DNA from: JABWBH01 sp964526695
GTDB lineage: Bacteria > Planctomycetota > Phycisphaerae > UBA1845
NCBI GenBank assembly: GCA_964526695.1
Contig: CAZGJA010000089.1
Coordinates: forward strand, 124,001-188,000
Direction of reading: 5' to 3'
DNA length: 64,000 bases
The stretch's first letter is position 1; every line of letters begins with the position of its first letter. The notes under the pieces were generated by a model. The model made no database searches. It was not told where the DNA came from and was given only the letters and a program-made list of their open reading frames with translations. The position numbers and the translations under genes are program-made. Positions 15,529 through 24,114 of the stretch are shown one piece after another.

Positions 15529-17418
15529 GTGAATATCCTCGGACTATCCTGCTATTATCACGACTCGGCCGCGGCGCTGGTCCGCGACGGGCAGCTCCTC
15601 GCCGCCGCGGAGGAGGAGCGGTTCAACCGCGTCAAGCATTACAATGAGTTTCCCACACATGCCGTCGAGTATTGCCTGCGCGAGGGCGGGATCGAGATGG
15701 CGGACGTGGACGCCGTCGTGTTTTATGAGAAGCCCTTCACGAAGTTCAATCGCATTTTAGAGACGATCCTCGGCTACTGGCCGCTGACGTATGCCGCGTG
15801 GCTGAAGGCGATGCCGCTGTGGCTGGGGCACCGGCTGAAGATGGGCGCGGACATTCAGGACCACTTGCAGAAAGCGGCAGGTGGGGCAGCGCTTCGAGGA
15901 GATGGCGATGATGGTGGGGCAGCTCTCCGAGCTGCCTCCGGTCCGGCAGTTCTCCGAACTGCAGGTGGGGCAGTTCTCCGAACTGCCGCACGTTCGCGAG
16001 CGCGCGTGCTCTACAACCAGCACCACCTCTCGCACGCCGCCAGTGCCTTCCTTGTGTCACCGTTTGAAGAGGCCGCGATCATTTCCGCCGACGGCGTGGG
16101 CGAGTGGACGACGACGGCGTGGGGCGCCGGTCGCGGGACGCAAATCGAGCTGCACCGCGAAATCCGCTTTCCGCATTCCGTCGGCCTGCTCTTCTCCGCG
16201 ATCACGGCGTACCTCGGCTTCCGCGTCAACGACGCCGAGTGGAAGGTGATGGGTCTGGCGCCGTACGGCAAGCCGACTTTCCTCGATAAGTTCCGCCAGA
16301 TCGTGGACATCCGCGACGACGGCTCCTTCCGCCTCAACATGAAGTACTTCGCCCACGGCTACTCGACGAAGCTCATGTTCAACCGCCGATGGGAGCGGCT
16401 CTTCGGTCAGCCGCAGCGGAAGCGCGAGGCCGATCTGACCGACTTCCACCGCGACATCGCGCACTCCGGCCAGAAGATCGTCGAAGAGATCATGGTGAAG
16501 ATGGGCGCGCACGTCCGCCGCGAGACGGGCATGAAGCGCGTGTGCATCGCCGGCGGCGTGGGGCTGAACTGCGTGGCCAACTGGCGCATCCTTCAGGAGA
16601 GCGGTTTTGACGATATCTTCATTCAGCCCGCGGCCGGCGACAGCGGCGGGGCGATCGGCGCGGCGTTTTACCTGCACAACACGGTGCTGGGCCGCCCGCG
16701 CGAGTTTGTGATGGAGCACGCGCTGTGGGGACCGGGCTTCACCGACGAGGAGGTTCGCGCGACGCTGCAGCGCGAGGGCGCGGACTACGCATGCGTTGCC
16801 GACGAGGACGAACTTCTGGAGCGCACGGCCGGTCTGATTGCCGACGGCAAGGTCATCGGCTGGTTCCAGGGTCGCATGGAGTTCGGCCCGCGGGCGCTGG
16901 GGGCGCGCTCGATCCTCGCCGATCCGCGCCGCGCGGACATCAAGGACCTCATCAACTCGAAGGTGAAGTTCCGCGAGGCGTTTCGCCCCTTCGCGCCGGC
17001 CGTGCTCAAGGAGTTTGCCCACGAGTATTTCGACATGCCGGCGGGCATGGACGCGCCGTTCATGCTGCTGGTTCCAAAGGTGCGGGCGAACATGCGGGCG
17101 AGGATTCCCGCGGTCACGCACGAGGACGGCACGGGCCGCGTGCAGACGCTGACGGAGCGAGTGAACGGGCGGTTCTACCGGCTGGTGCGCGCGTTTCACC
17201 GGCGGACGGGGGTGCCGGTGGTGGTGAACACGTCATTCAACGTCCGCGGCGAGCCGATTGTGTGCACGCCGGCGGACGCGTACCATACGTTTCTGAACAC
17301 CGGCATCGACGCCCTGGTCATCGGCTCGTTCGTGGTGACGAACAAGCCGGGGCAGGTGGACTTCCAGGCCGGGCTGCGGCGCAGCCTCGCGCTGGAGCAG
17401 CCGGAGCTGGTGCGTTGA
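15529..17418 (+). CDS. NodU/CmcH-family carbamoyltransferase with an in-frame palindrome insertion
   Basis: 629 residues, GTG start coupled to the upstream stop. The family transfers carbamoyl from carbamoyl phosphate, usually to a hydroxyl of a sugar or secondary metabolite. The start MNILGLSCYYHDSAAAL, the metal-binding HHLSHAASAF, GGVGLNCVANW, AAGDSGGAIGAA, FQGRMEFGPRALGARSI, FRPFAPAVL and NTSFNVRGEP are all intact, so both the Kae1-like N-domain and the C-domain are complete. The exception is residues about 118-161, between the N-terminal region and HHLSH. They read as Ala/Gly/Arg-rich filler, encoded by three TCC-loop palindromes, and are absent from typical relatives as I remember them. 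The substrate is unknown. Confidence 0.92.
   Translation: MNILGLSCYYHDSAAALVRDGQLLAAAEEERFNRVKHYNEFPTHAVEYCLREGGIEMADVDAVVFYEKPFTKFNRILETILGYWPLTYAAWLKAMPLWLGHRLKMGADIQDHLQKAAGGAALRGDGDDGGAALRAASGPAVLRTAGGAVLRTAARSRARVLYNQHHLSHAASAFLVSPFEEAAIISADGVGEWTTTAWGAGRGTQIELHREIRFPHSVGLLFSAITAYLGFRVNDAEWKVMGLAPYGKPTFLDKFRQIVDIRDDGSFRLNMKYFAHGYSTKLMFNRRWERLFGQPQRKREADLTDFHRDIAHSGQKIVEEIMVKMGAHVRRETGMKRVCIAGGVGLNCVANWRILQESGFDDIFIQPAAGDSGGAIGAAFYLHNTVLGRPREFVMEHALWGPGFTDEEVRATLQREGADYACVADEDELLERTAGLIADGKVIGWFQGRMEFGPRALGARSILADPRRADIKDLINSKVKFREAFRPFAPAVLKEFAHEYFDMPAGMDAPFMLLVPKVRANMRARIPAVTHEDGTGRVQTLTERVNGRFYRLVRAFHRRTGVPVVVNTSFNVRGEPIVCTPADAYHTFLNTGIDALVIGSFVVTNKPGQVDFQAGLRRSLALEQPELVR
15881..15987. 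repeat. TCC-loop palindromes (family D) inside a coding sequence
   Basis: Three perfect palindromes lie in frame in the carbamoyltransferase gene: GGCAGCTC-TCC-GAGCTGCC at about 15918-15936, GCAGTTC-TCC-GAACTGC at about 15945-15962, and GGCAGTTC-TCC-GAACTGCC at about 15969-15987. Each is preceded by GGTGGGG or CCGGTCC. The only other locus, at 57572, has different stems but the same loop and the same linking sequence. Confidence 0.9.
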
Positions 17419-17436
17419 TTGGCGAAAGCGGCGACC

Positions 17437-17703
17437 ATGGCCAAGACCTGTACCTCATGCCTGTCCGACATGCCTGATCCATCGCCCGTCTGTCCGTCCT
17501 GCGGCGCCGCGCAGCCCGGCTCGCCGCAACATCGTGACGAGCTTCCGCCGACTCCGTCGCTCCTCAAGGAGTTTCTGGCGTTCATCGTTCACGAGAAGAA
17601 GTGGTGGCTGGCGCCGCTGCTGCTGGTGCTCGCGGTGGTGGCGGCCCTGTTGATCTTCAGCGCCTCATCCCCTCTGGCGCCGTTTCTGTATCCGCTGTTT
17701 TAG
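17437..17703 (+). CDS. Zinc-ribbon plus DUF5989/SxtK-like small membrane protein
   Basis: 88 residues. The N-terminus carries two Cys pairs (CTSC and CPSC, separated by about 12 residues), a zinc-ribbon pattern. After a linker comes a segment typical of the SxtK/DUF5989 group: LLKEFLAFIVHEKKWWLAPL, then one membrane helix and the ending APFLYPLF. Group members that I recall are only about 50 residues long, so the zinc ribbon is an added domain. It follows the carbamoyltransferase within 20 bases and completes the SxtJ-I-K triad. Function unknown; possibly a membrane partner of the transferase. A TTG at 17419 is a possible earlier start. Confidence 0.78.
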   Translation: MAKTCTSCLSDMPDPSPVCPSCGAAQPGSPQHRDELPPTPSLLKEFLAFIVHEKKWWLAPLLLVLAVVAALLIFSASSPLAPFLYPLF

Positions 17704-18140
17704 GGGAAAACGCAGGATGAATGGCCCGAGGCGCGCGGCATGGCTCCGCAACGGCGGACCCGTGTGGTCGTTCGACGCGGTCGCAGCCGGGCATGAAGCG
17801 ACACTGAGAAGGCGGCGTTTTCTGCGTGCCTGCTCAGGGTGAGCTGAGTCTCCGCTTGCATGGGGTTCGCCCGTCTCTGGAATCGCGTTAGGTTGGGGTC
17901 AGGCAGCGACGCCTCGTGCACGTCGGGGCTTGCCGGCTGATTCATCCCCCAGAGTCGTCAAGCGGAAGCGCCCGCTCCCTCACGGACGCGGGTCGGTCTT
18001 GCTGCGGTGGAGTTGAGCGTATCAATCCACGCGGGTTTCCCACGGATTCCGAATTGGTGAGAATTCAAAGCGCGACGAGGATCGACGTCGTGGGCGCGTC
18101 CGTGCGCAGAGGGATGACGCGTAGGACCGGATGGCGGGAC
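17704..18140. other. Gene-free interval
   Basis: I see no gene. A half-preserved hairpin 1 of the composite family lies near 17745-17775 (CTCCGC, AAC, GGCGGACCCGTG). The remainder has no structure that I can name. Confidence 0.5.
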
Positions 18141-19100
18141 ATGCAGCGTTCTCGATGGATGATCGTGGGGCTTGTGGCAGTGCTGCCTCCATGGCCCTGC
18201 TGCCGGCGCACGCCGAGCCTGTCATCGAACGCAGGAACGCCGGGTACTGCGATCTCAAAACAGGATTTCCGCGAGCCGACCCCAGTCAGCGGGAGAGGCT
18301 CGGCCTTGGAATCTGCGGAACCCTCGGCCGCGGTGAGCGCGGAAGCCTCGGCCGCGGTGAACATGTCATCGCCATTGTCGATCGACGGATCGGTTCGCGT
18401 GTGGCGCGAGGGCACGGAAGTGTTCTGGATCGGCGGAGCGGCTGACAAGGCGGCGTTTTTCGGCATCGGTCCGCATCATCACCTGCTGGCGGTGATGACG
18501 CAGTGGCAGGGCGTGCTTGCGGGGCGGCATTCGTACTGGGGATACCACGAGCTGGACGAGATTGTCGCCGCGGCGCGCCAAGTCCGCCAGGAGATGCCCG
18601 ATGCGCCCATCGTGTTCATCGGTCACAGCTTCGGCGGCGCGACGGCGATGCGCGCCGCGAGGAGGCTCGAGGACGATGCGCGCCAACCCCCGGCGCGGAC
18701 GGTGGACCTGCTCATCACACTCGACGCTGTGTGGCCGGCGCCCCTTGAGCCGCCGCGACGCGCGCGCTGCTGGGTGAACGTGCATCCGCCGATGAACGTG
18801 CTCGATGCCGTCGCGCGGACGCCATTTGCCGGCCCGCCGCTGGCGGCGGTGATGAGCCTCCTCGCGGCCGACAGCGGCAGCAACATCGTGGCAACGGTCG
18901 GGCGGCAGATCGGCGCGCACCCCGCGGCCACGCTGGATGTGGAAGGGCGGTTTCATCACGGTCAGTCATCCGCCATGCTCCGCGCGGCGCTGGAGGCATA
19001 CGGGCGACGGACGGGGGAATGGGTCATCAACGCGGAGGTCGGACCACCGGCGGATGCCCCCAGGATGAAAGGCCAAAACCCTAAGCGAACAAACGAGTAG
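18141..19100 (+). CDS. Lipase-like alpha/beta-hydrolase, probably exported
   Basis: 319 residues. The hydrophobic N-terminus WMIVGLVAVLPPWPCC suggests export, possibly as a lipoprotein, although the Cys context is not ideal. A low-complexity Ser/Ala-rich linker (residues about 40-75) precedes the hydrolase domain. The nucleophile elbow is VFIGHSFGGATAM, a candidate Asp lies in LLITLDAVWP, and the His is in GRFHHGQS. This looks like the lipase class 3/thioesterase-like fold; the substrate is unknown. The linker contains repeated ESAEPSAAVSAEASAAV units. The start is uncertain because no strong ribosome-binding site precedes the ATG at 18141. Confidence 0.65.
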   Translation: MQRSRWMIVGLVAVLPPWPCCRRTPSLSSNAGTPGTAISKQDFREPTPVSGRGSALESAEPSAAVSAEASAAVNMSSPLSIDGSVRVWREGTEVFWIGGAADKAAFFGIGPHHHLLAVMTQWQGVLAGRHSYWGYHELDEIVAAARQVRQEMPDAPIVFIGHSFGGATAMRAARRLEDDARQPPARTVDLLITLDAVWPAPLEPPRRARCWVNVHPPMNVLDAVARTPFAGPPLAAVMSLLAADSGSNIVATVGRQIGAHPAATLDVEGRFHHGQSSAMLRAALEAYGRRTGEWVINAEVGPPADAPRMKGQNPKRTNE

Positions 19101-19609
19101 TTCACGTGAGCGACTGGGGGCTGCCCCGTCACAAACTCGCGGATGTGGGCTGGACTTCCTTTGCGGCAAGGTGGGCACGAGGCGACCCCGCTGCGGTTTA
19201 CAGCGAACTCAGTATTCGCGTAGCGATCCGCGGACTTCCCTCCGCGCGGATTCGCCTCCAAGAACGCGCCTTCAGCTTCAGAATCGACGCTACACTCAAT
19301 CGAAGACCGCTCTTGCGACGCCGCCACGGCCTGTTGAGTAGGCCAAACCGTGCAACCCAGACTCCGCGGCCCGGCGAATTCGCCAGACCGTGCCATCCAG
19401 CCGCCGCAGCCCGGCGTCCACTCCAGACGCGCCACCCGGCGTGGGATGCTCCACGCCGCGCGGCGTTGGACCAGGTAGGCTATCGGCTCGTCGGTTGCCG
19501 GAAGCGCGAAGCACATCGATCCGGCGCCGCGCTTGCCTTGCGGGTGATCCGGGGTATGCTCCTTCGGCAATCAGCCGGGAAGGGTCCGCTTGCGGACTTT
19601 GCTTCCCTC
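19101..19609. other. Intergenic region with two diverged hairpin-2 copies
   Basis: At 19323-19358 and 19361-19398 are two diverged copies of the composite family hairpin 2 in the same orientation. The first ends ACCGTGCAACCC and the second GAATTCGCCAGACCGTGCCA. No gene is supported. The stretch leads into tRNA-Ser. Confidence 0.55.
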
Positions 19610-19700
19610 GGAGAGGTGGGTGAGTGGCTGAAACCAACGGTTTGCTAAACCGTCGTGCGGGTATAAACCTGCACCGCGGGTTCGAATCCCGCCCTCTCCG
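19610..19700 (+). tRNA. tRNA-Ser (anticodon GCU)
   Basis: Acceptor stem GGAGAGG pairs with CCTCTCC and the discriminator base is G. The anticodon stem-loop is GGTTTGCTAAACC with anticodon GCT. There is a long variable arm, as in class II tRNAs, and the T-loop GGTTCGAATCC is present. The length is 91 bases. No encoded CCA follows. A run of six T at 19705-19710 shortly after could act in 3' end formation. Confidence 0.95.
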
Positions 19701-19733
19701 TTAAGTTTTTTCGTCGGTTCATAACGCCTTTAA

Positions 19734-19763
19734 TTGACAGGCTTTAACGATCAGCGGTAATCT
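19734..19763 (+). promoter_or_regulatory. Sigma-70-type promoter
   Basis: TTGACA at 19734-19739 is a perfect -35 hexamer. TAATCT at 19758-19763 is a good -10, and the spacer is 18 bases. Such a match is conspicuous in this GC-rich window. The predicted transcript would begin near G19770, exactly at the 5' arm of the leader hairpin. Confidence 0.7.
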
Positions 19764-19769
19764 CCAGTA

Positions 19770-19809
19770 GGCCCGTTGTGAAACTTCTTGTGAAAGAAGT
19801 TGGCGGGCC
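19770..19809 (+). promoter_or_regulatory. Folded 5' leader with GNRA tetraloop
   Basis: GGCCCG (19770-19775) pairs with CGGGCC (19804-19809). Inside it AACTTCTT (19782-19789) pairs with AAGAAGTT (19794-19801) across the loop GTGA, a GNRA-type tetraloop. The hairpin would form the very 5' end of the transcript and ends just before the ribosome-binding site GGAGGG (19811-19816) of the next gene. No T-run follows, so a terminator is less likely than an mRNA-stabilising or regulatory leader. Confidence 0.6.
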
Positions 19810-19823
19810 ATGGAGGGCATCGC

Positions 19824-20069
19824 ATGTCCAAGTCACCCGCCCTGCGGGGCCATTCCGGCCGCACGTCTGGCGGCAACACGCGCGACGTCAAGGTCAAGAA
19901 GGTCGGCCGCGTAGCAATCCACAAGCGGGTCCACACGTACTTCCTCCAAGCAACTCCCCGCAACAACCCCCGCAGTCCCGCCACCGAGCGACCGGACGAG
20001 GATGCGTTCGTCGCGCCGCCACGATCCGTGCACTCCCATCCCGGCCCATCGAAACACCGCCGTCCATGA
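19824..20069 (+). CDS. Small basic hypothetical protein
   Basis: 81 residues. The first half is strongly basic (RDVKVKKVGRVAIHKRVHTY), the second Pro-rich. Support comes from GGAGGG eight bases before the ATG, a strong promoter, and GC-rich third positions over the first 45 codons. The last 30 codons look less coding-like. No family is recognised. It could be a small nucleic-acid-binding protein, but nothing beyond charge suggests this. Confidence 0.45.
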   Translation: MSKSPALRGHSGRTSGGNTRDVKVKKVGRVAIHKRVHTYFLQATPRNNPRSPATERPDEDAFVAPPRSVHSHPGPSKHRRP

Positions 20070-20305
20070 CTCCGTCTCCAAGGTCACCGGGCTTCTCTTG
20101 TCCACCGGTATCCTCGGGACGAGCCAGGTTCCTTTTCAAGGGGAGCTATTCAGTCGAACCTATTGCGCCCCCTCCGGCCCGGACCCGCCGGGCAGGCTGT
20201 CGGTCGAGGGCCATGCCCGCGCGCGGCGGGTCGATATCGTCGGGTCGCGCAGGGCGGGCTGCGCGCGGTGGATCCTCGGCAGTCGGTCGCGGACGCCGGC
20301 GCGCC

Positions 20306-21328
20306 TCAATACCTGGCGATGTGCTCCACCGCCGCCGCGACGACTCGGGACTCTACTTCCGGAATCGTGCCGTCGATGACCGCGCCGGCGGCCTGGGCGT
20401 GTCCGCCGCCGTTGAACTTGCGCGCGAGTTCCAGCACGTCCACGTGGCCCTCGCCGCGGAAGTTGATGCGCGTCTTGCCCTTGTTGCCCTCGCTGAGCAG
20501 GAAGGAGAGCTTCACGCCGCGCAGGCTGCGCGGGATGGAGACCTGATCGTCGATGTCCTGCGCCGTGCAGCCGGCGCCGCTGATCTCCGCGTGCGTCAGC
20601 GTGCTGTACGCCACGCGCCCCTCGGCCACCACCTTCGTGTTCGCGTACACGTGCCGCAGCAGGTCAAACTCGCTGCGCGTCTGCGAGCGGCAGAGGTTTT
20701 CGCACAGCTCATTGACGTTCGCGCCGAGTGCCACCAGTTCGGCAGCGATGCGCAGGCTCTCGGCCGAGGTGCTCGGAAGCGAGAAGCCCAGCGTGTCCCC
20801 GTGGATGCCGCCGTAGAGCATCGTCGCCGCCATCGGCGAGATCTTCTTGCCGGCGGCCACAAGCAGCTTGTACACGAGCTCCGCGCAGCTCGTGGCGTCC
20901 GCGATGACCCAGTTCACGTCGCCGAAATGCGTGTTGGTGTCGTGATGGTCGATGTTGATCACCGGCCTGCCCGCGGTCCAGTCTACATCCTTGAAGACCG
21001 GCTCGATGTTGCAACGCGGTTTCTTGGCCGTGTCGAGCACGACGAACCCGTCCGCCCGCTTGTAATCCTCCGGCGAGGCGACCTCCACCTTCGCCCAATC
21101 GTGCATGAAGGCGTTCTTTTGCGACAGCGACCCCGCGGGCAGTGCCACCCTGGGCCGGCACCCGTCGCCCGCAAACGCGAGCGCGAAGCCGAACATGGAC
21201 CCTAGCGCATCCGTATCGGGCACGACGTGCGCAACGATAACGGGTTCGCGCATCGACGCGATGCGATCCAGAACATCGCGCGGGACGGTCGCTTCCGTCT
21301 TCGGCAACGAGGTACAACAGGTTGTCAT
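20306..21328 (-). CDS. nrnA: DHH-family phosphoesterase, NrnA-like (oligoribonuclease / pAp phosphatase)
   Basis: 340 residues, the normal NrnA length. The DHH domain includes VAHVVPDTDALGS, FVVLDTA and the signature INIDHHDTN. GGIHGDTLGF is the fourth metal-binding motif. The DHHA1 domain near the C-terminus has FNGGGHAQAAG. The first motif is usually DGDALGS; here it is DTDALGS, a conservative variant. The enzyme degrades short RNA and 3'-phosphoadenosine 5'-phosphate. The latter role would suit the adjacent sulfate adenylyltransferase gene, because pAp arises in sulfate assimilation. Confidence 0.9.
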   Translation of the reverse strand: MTTCCTSLPKTEATVPRDVLDRIASMREPVIVAHVVPDTDALGSMFGFALAFAGDGCRPRVALPAGSLSQKNAFMHDWAKVEVASPEDYKRADGFVVLDTAKKPRCNIEPVFKDVDWTAGRPVINIDHHDTNTHFGDVNWVIADATSCAELVYKLLVAAGKKISPMAATMLYGGIHGDTLGFSLPSTSAESLRIAAELVALGANVNELCENLCRSQTRSEFDLLRHVYANTKVVAEGRVAYSTLTHAEISGAGCTAQDIDDQVSIPRSLRGVKLSFLLSEGNKGKTRINFRGEGHVDVLELARKFNGGGHAQAAGAVIDGTIPEVESRVVAAAVEHIARY

Positions 21329-21383
21329 AGTCCCAATCGATCCAAACGCCGTTACGATCCCAGTCCCATGCGGTTGCGTCCCG

Positions 21384-22535
21384 TCATCCCTGCTTCATCG
21401 ACTTGATCAGGATGTCCGCGATCTCCGGGCGGGTGAATTCCTGCGGCGGACGCTCGCCCTTGACGAGCATCTCGCGCACCTTCGTGCCCGACAGCGACAC
21501 CTGGTCGCCCTCGATCGTCGGGAAGGTCTTGTTGCTCACCATGCCCCCGGCACGCTTCGACCAGAACGTGTTCTCGAACCTCATCGTCTGGATCTTCAGC
21601 CCGCCGTCCGGCAGCGTGTCGAAGATGTTCTGTGCGTCGTAAGTGCCGTAGTACGTCCCCACGCCCGCGTGATCGCGCCCGACGATGAAGTGCGAGCAGC
21701 CGTAGTTCTGCCGGTAAACCGCGTGCAGAATGGCCTCGCGCGGGCCGCCGTAGCGCATCGCCGCCGGCATCACCGCCAGCATCGTCCGATCCGGATGGTA
21801 GTAGCCGTTGATCAGCGCCAGGTAGCATTCCATCCGCACCTCGGCCGGGATGTCGCCATCCTTCGTCGCGCCCATGAGCGGGTGAATGAGCAGCCCGTCC
21901 ACGATTTCCTGCGCGCACTTGGTGAGATACTCGTGCGCGCGATGGATCGGGTTGCGCGTCTGGAACGCCACCACCGTCTTCCACCCCTTCTTGTTGAACG
22001 CCTCGCGCGTCTGCGACGGCGACAGGCGATGCGCGAGGAACATCGGCTCATGCCGCGTCGTGACCACGTCGATCGGGCCGGCCAGGCAGTACTCGCCCTC
22101 GTCCATCACGCTCTTGACGCCCGGGTGCGCCGCGTCCTCGGTGCCGAAGCACTTAGCCGCGTGCTTCTTCTTGTCTTCCTTGTAAACCTCGGTGACCGTC
22201 TGATAACCCAGCAGCCGCCCCTTGTCGTCGTTGAGGACGACGCGGGCGCCAGGCTTGATCTTGTCCGCCGTGGCCTTGTCCACGTTGAGCGTGACGGGGA
22301 ACGGCCAGACGGTTTTCCCATCCGCGAGAGTAATCTTGTCGCAGATGCTGTTGAAATCAGCCTGCCCGACGAAGCCGGTCAGCGGGCTCATGGCGCCAAC
22401 GGCGATCATCTCGAGGTCGCACTGCTGCCGCTGGGTGAGGGTCAGCGAGACGGCGCCCGAAAGTTTCTCTTCTTTTGCTCCAGTCCGATTGACAAGTTTG
22501 CCGCCGTGCGGCTCGATAATCCCAACATGGGACAT
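21384..22535 (-). CDS. sat: Sulfate adenylyltransferase (ATP sulfurylase)
   Basis: 383 residues, monofunctional Sat type. It forms adenylyl sulfate from ATP and sulfate. Diagnostic motifs are AFQTRNPIHRAHEYL, HPLMGATKDGDIP, VMPAAMRYGGPREA, VGRDHAGVG and SGTKVREML. There is no APS-kinase domain. The gene reads in the same direction as nrnA, about 55 bases upstream of it, so the two may be co-transcribed. Together with cystathionine beta-synthase and gamma-lyase elsewhere in the window it points to inorganic sulfur assimilation. Confidence 0.96.
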   Translation of the reverse strand: MSHVGIIEPHGGKLVNRTGAKEEKLSGAVSLTLTQRQQCDLEMIAVGAMSPLTGFVGQADFNSICDKITLADGKTVWPFPVTLNVDKATADKIKPGARVVLNDDKGRLLGYQTVTEVYKEDKKKHAAKCFGTEDAAHPGVKSVMDEGEYCLAGPIDVVTTRHEPMFLAHRLSPSQTREAFNKKGWKTVVAFQTRNPIHRAHEYLTKCAQEIVDGLLIHPLMGATKDGDIPAEVRMECYLALINGYYHPDRTMLAVMPAAMRYGGPREAILHAVYRQNYGCSHFIVGRDHAGVGTYYGTYDAQNIFDTLPDGGLKIQTMRFENTFWSKRAGGMVSNKTFPTIEGDQVSLSGTKVREMLVKGERPPQEFTRPEIADILIKSMKQG

Positions 22536-22766
22536 TCCATGGTCCTTTCGCTACGGTGAAGTTCTTTCCCTGCAAGCCTGCGGTCACGTCCGCGTTGCAC
22601 TGAGAGTCCACAACATAGAAGCTGGGCTTGGCCCCTGCAATAGCATCGGCGAACGGGCCGGGGAATTGCAGATGAGACGCGGGCCGGGGGATGCTTGTAA
22701 CGCCTGCGTATCATGATGGCGGGCACCTTGCCGCCCTGCTTTTCGAGGAGTAGTTTCATCATCATC

Positions 22767-24062
22767 ATGAACATGAGCAGCAGAAAAAGCACCGGCTGGA
22801 CAAGCCTGATTCTGACCGCGGCGGGGGTTTTTGCCGCCACCCCCTTCGCCGTACCCGCCTCCGCCGCGCCTAAGGACGGCGAAGTCGAGACGCTCGCCAA
22901 GGCCTACAGCGGCGCGCAGGAGAAGTGGTTCAAGAAGAACAAGAACCCTGACAAGCGCGATTACTCCAAGCACCCCATCGTCGAGTACATGCCCAAGTTC
23001 AAGGCGCTGGCGGAGTCCAAGCCCAAGAGCGCCGTGGCGATGGACGCCATGATCTGGGCGCTGGAAAACTGCAAGTTCCTGCGCTACACCAACATCGAGA
23101 AGAAAGAGGAGTATTACGCCTGGGCGATGAAGGGGCTGAAGACCGATTTCGCCGCGGATCCGGCCTTGGAGCCCAAGATCAAGGAGTTCATCGACCTCCC
23201 CTTCCACTATGGCCCCGCGCCCTTCGGTGAAATCTACGAGGCGATCATCAAGGAAAACCCGGGCAAGGAGGCGAAGGCCTGGGCGACGGTGGCGCTGGGC
23301 GTGTCCCTGACGGAGTACTACGGAGATCTGGGTCCGCGCGGCTCGCAAACCCGGGCGGACAACCGCAAGCGGGCGCAGGAGCTGTTCAAGAAAGTCGTCA
23401 GCGAGTACCCGCAATGCGAAGCCGTCGAGGAAGCCGAACGGCGCCTCCACGGGTTGACGGCCCTGTCTGTCGGCTCCGCGGCGCCGGAGATTGTGGGCAA
23501 GGACGCCGAAGGGAAAGAGATCAAGCTGTCGGATTTTCGCGGCAAGGTCGTCGTGCTGGACTTCTGGACGAAGGACTGCGACTCCTGCGGCGAGTTCCAT
23601 GAAACCGCGCGCGAGCTGCTGACGCAGTACAAGGACAAGCCCTTCGCCTGGCTGGGCATCAACGCGGATCCGCTTCCCCCGGAGGAGCTTAAGAAGGCCA
23701 TCGCCAGGGCGAACATCACCTGGCCGAGCATCCTCGACGGCGCATCCCGCGCCATCTCCAAATCATGGAACGTGGACGGGTACCCCACGGTGTTCGTGAT
23801 CGACCACAAGGGCATCATCCGACGTCAACAGGTGGATCGTCAGAGCGTCAAGCTGCAAGTCAAATCGTTGATGGACATGGCATCCGCCCCCACGGCCCAG
23901 AAACCCGAGGAAAAGGCGAAGGAGCCGGCCCCCGCAAGAGACGCAGGGACTCCTGCGGCAGGCGGCGCGACCAATCCCGCACCGCCCAAGCCGCAGGATC
24001 CGCAGCCTCCCCCACCGCCTCCGCCCGACAGCGGCAAGCCGAAGGACAAGCCTGGGGCGTAG
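22767..24062 (+). CDS. Exported thioredoxin-like (TlpA-type) protein with Pro-rich tail
   Basis: 431 residues. The signal peptide is SLILTAAGVFAATPFAVPASA. Residues about 30-225 are helical, TPR-like in character and Lys-rich (QEKWFKKNKNPDKRDY). A peroxiredoxin/TlpA-type domain spans about 230-370: FRGKVVVLDFWTKDCDSCGEF carries the active-site pair CDSC, and the cis-Pro is in DGYPTVFVIDHKG. The last 55 residues are Pro/Lys/Ala-rich, with a run of seven Pro. It is likely a periplasmic thiol-disulfide protein. Start chosen at 22767; GAGGAG lies 16 bases upstream, so the ATG at 22773 is less likely. Confidence 0.85.
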   Translation: MNMSSRKSTGWTSLILTAAGVFAATPFAVPASAAPKDGEVETLAKAYSGAQEKWFKKNKNPDKRDYSKHPIVEYMPKFKALAESKPKSAVAMDAMIWALENCKFLRYTNIEKKEEYYAWAMKGLKTDFAADPALEPKIKEFIDLPFHYGPAPFGEIYEAIIKENPGKEAKAWATVALGVSLTEYYGDLGPRGSQTRADNRKRAQELFKKVVSEYPQCEAVEEAERRLHGLTALSVGSAAPEIVGKDAEGKEIKLSDFRGKVVVLDFWTKDCDSCGEFHETARELLTQYKDKPFAWLGINADPLPPEELKKAIARANITWPSILDGASRAISKSWNVDGYPTVFVIDHKGIIRRQQVDRQSVKLQVKSLMDMASAPTAQKPEEKAKEPAPARDAGTPAAGGATNPAPPKPQDPQPPPPPPPDSGKPKDKPGA

Positions 24063-24114
24063 CAGATGCCAGGAACATCGCCGCGGCGCTCAACACGAGG
24101 TGCGTGGATTCAAC

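Noticed and set aside
19779..19809. Rho-independent terminator for tRNA-Ser
   Set aside because: The hairpin is strong but no T-run follows it, and it lies after a good promoter; a T-run is closer to the tRNA at 19705-19710.
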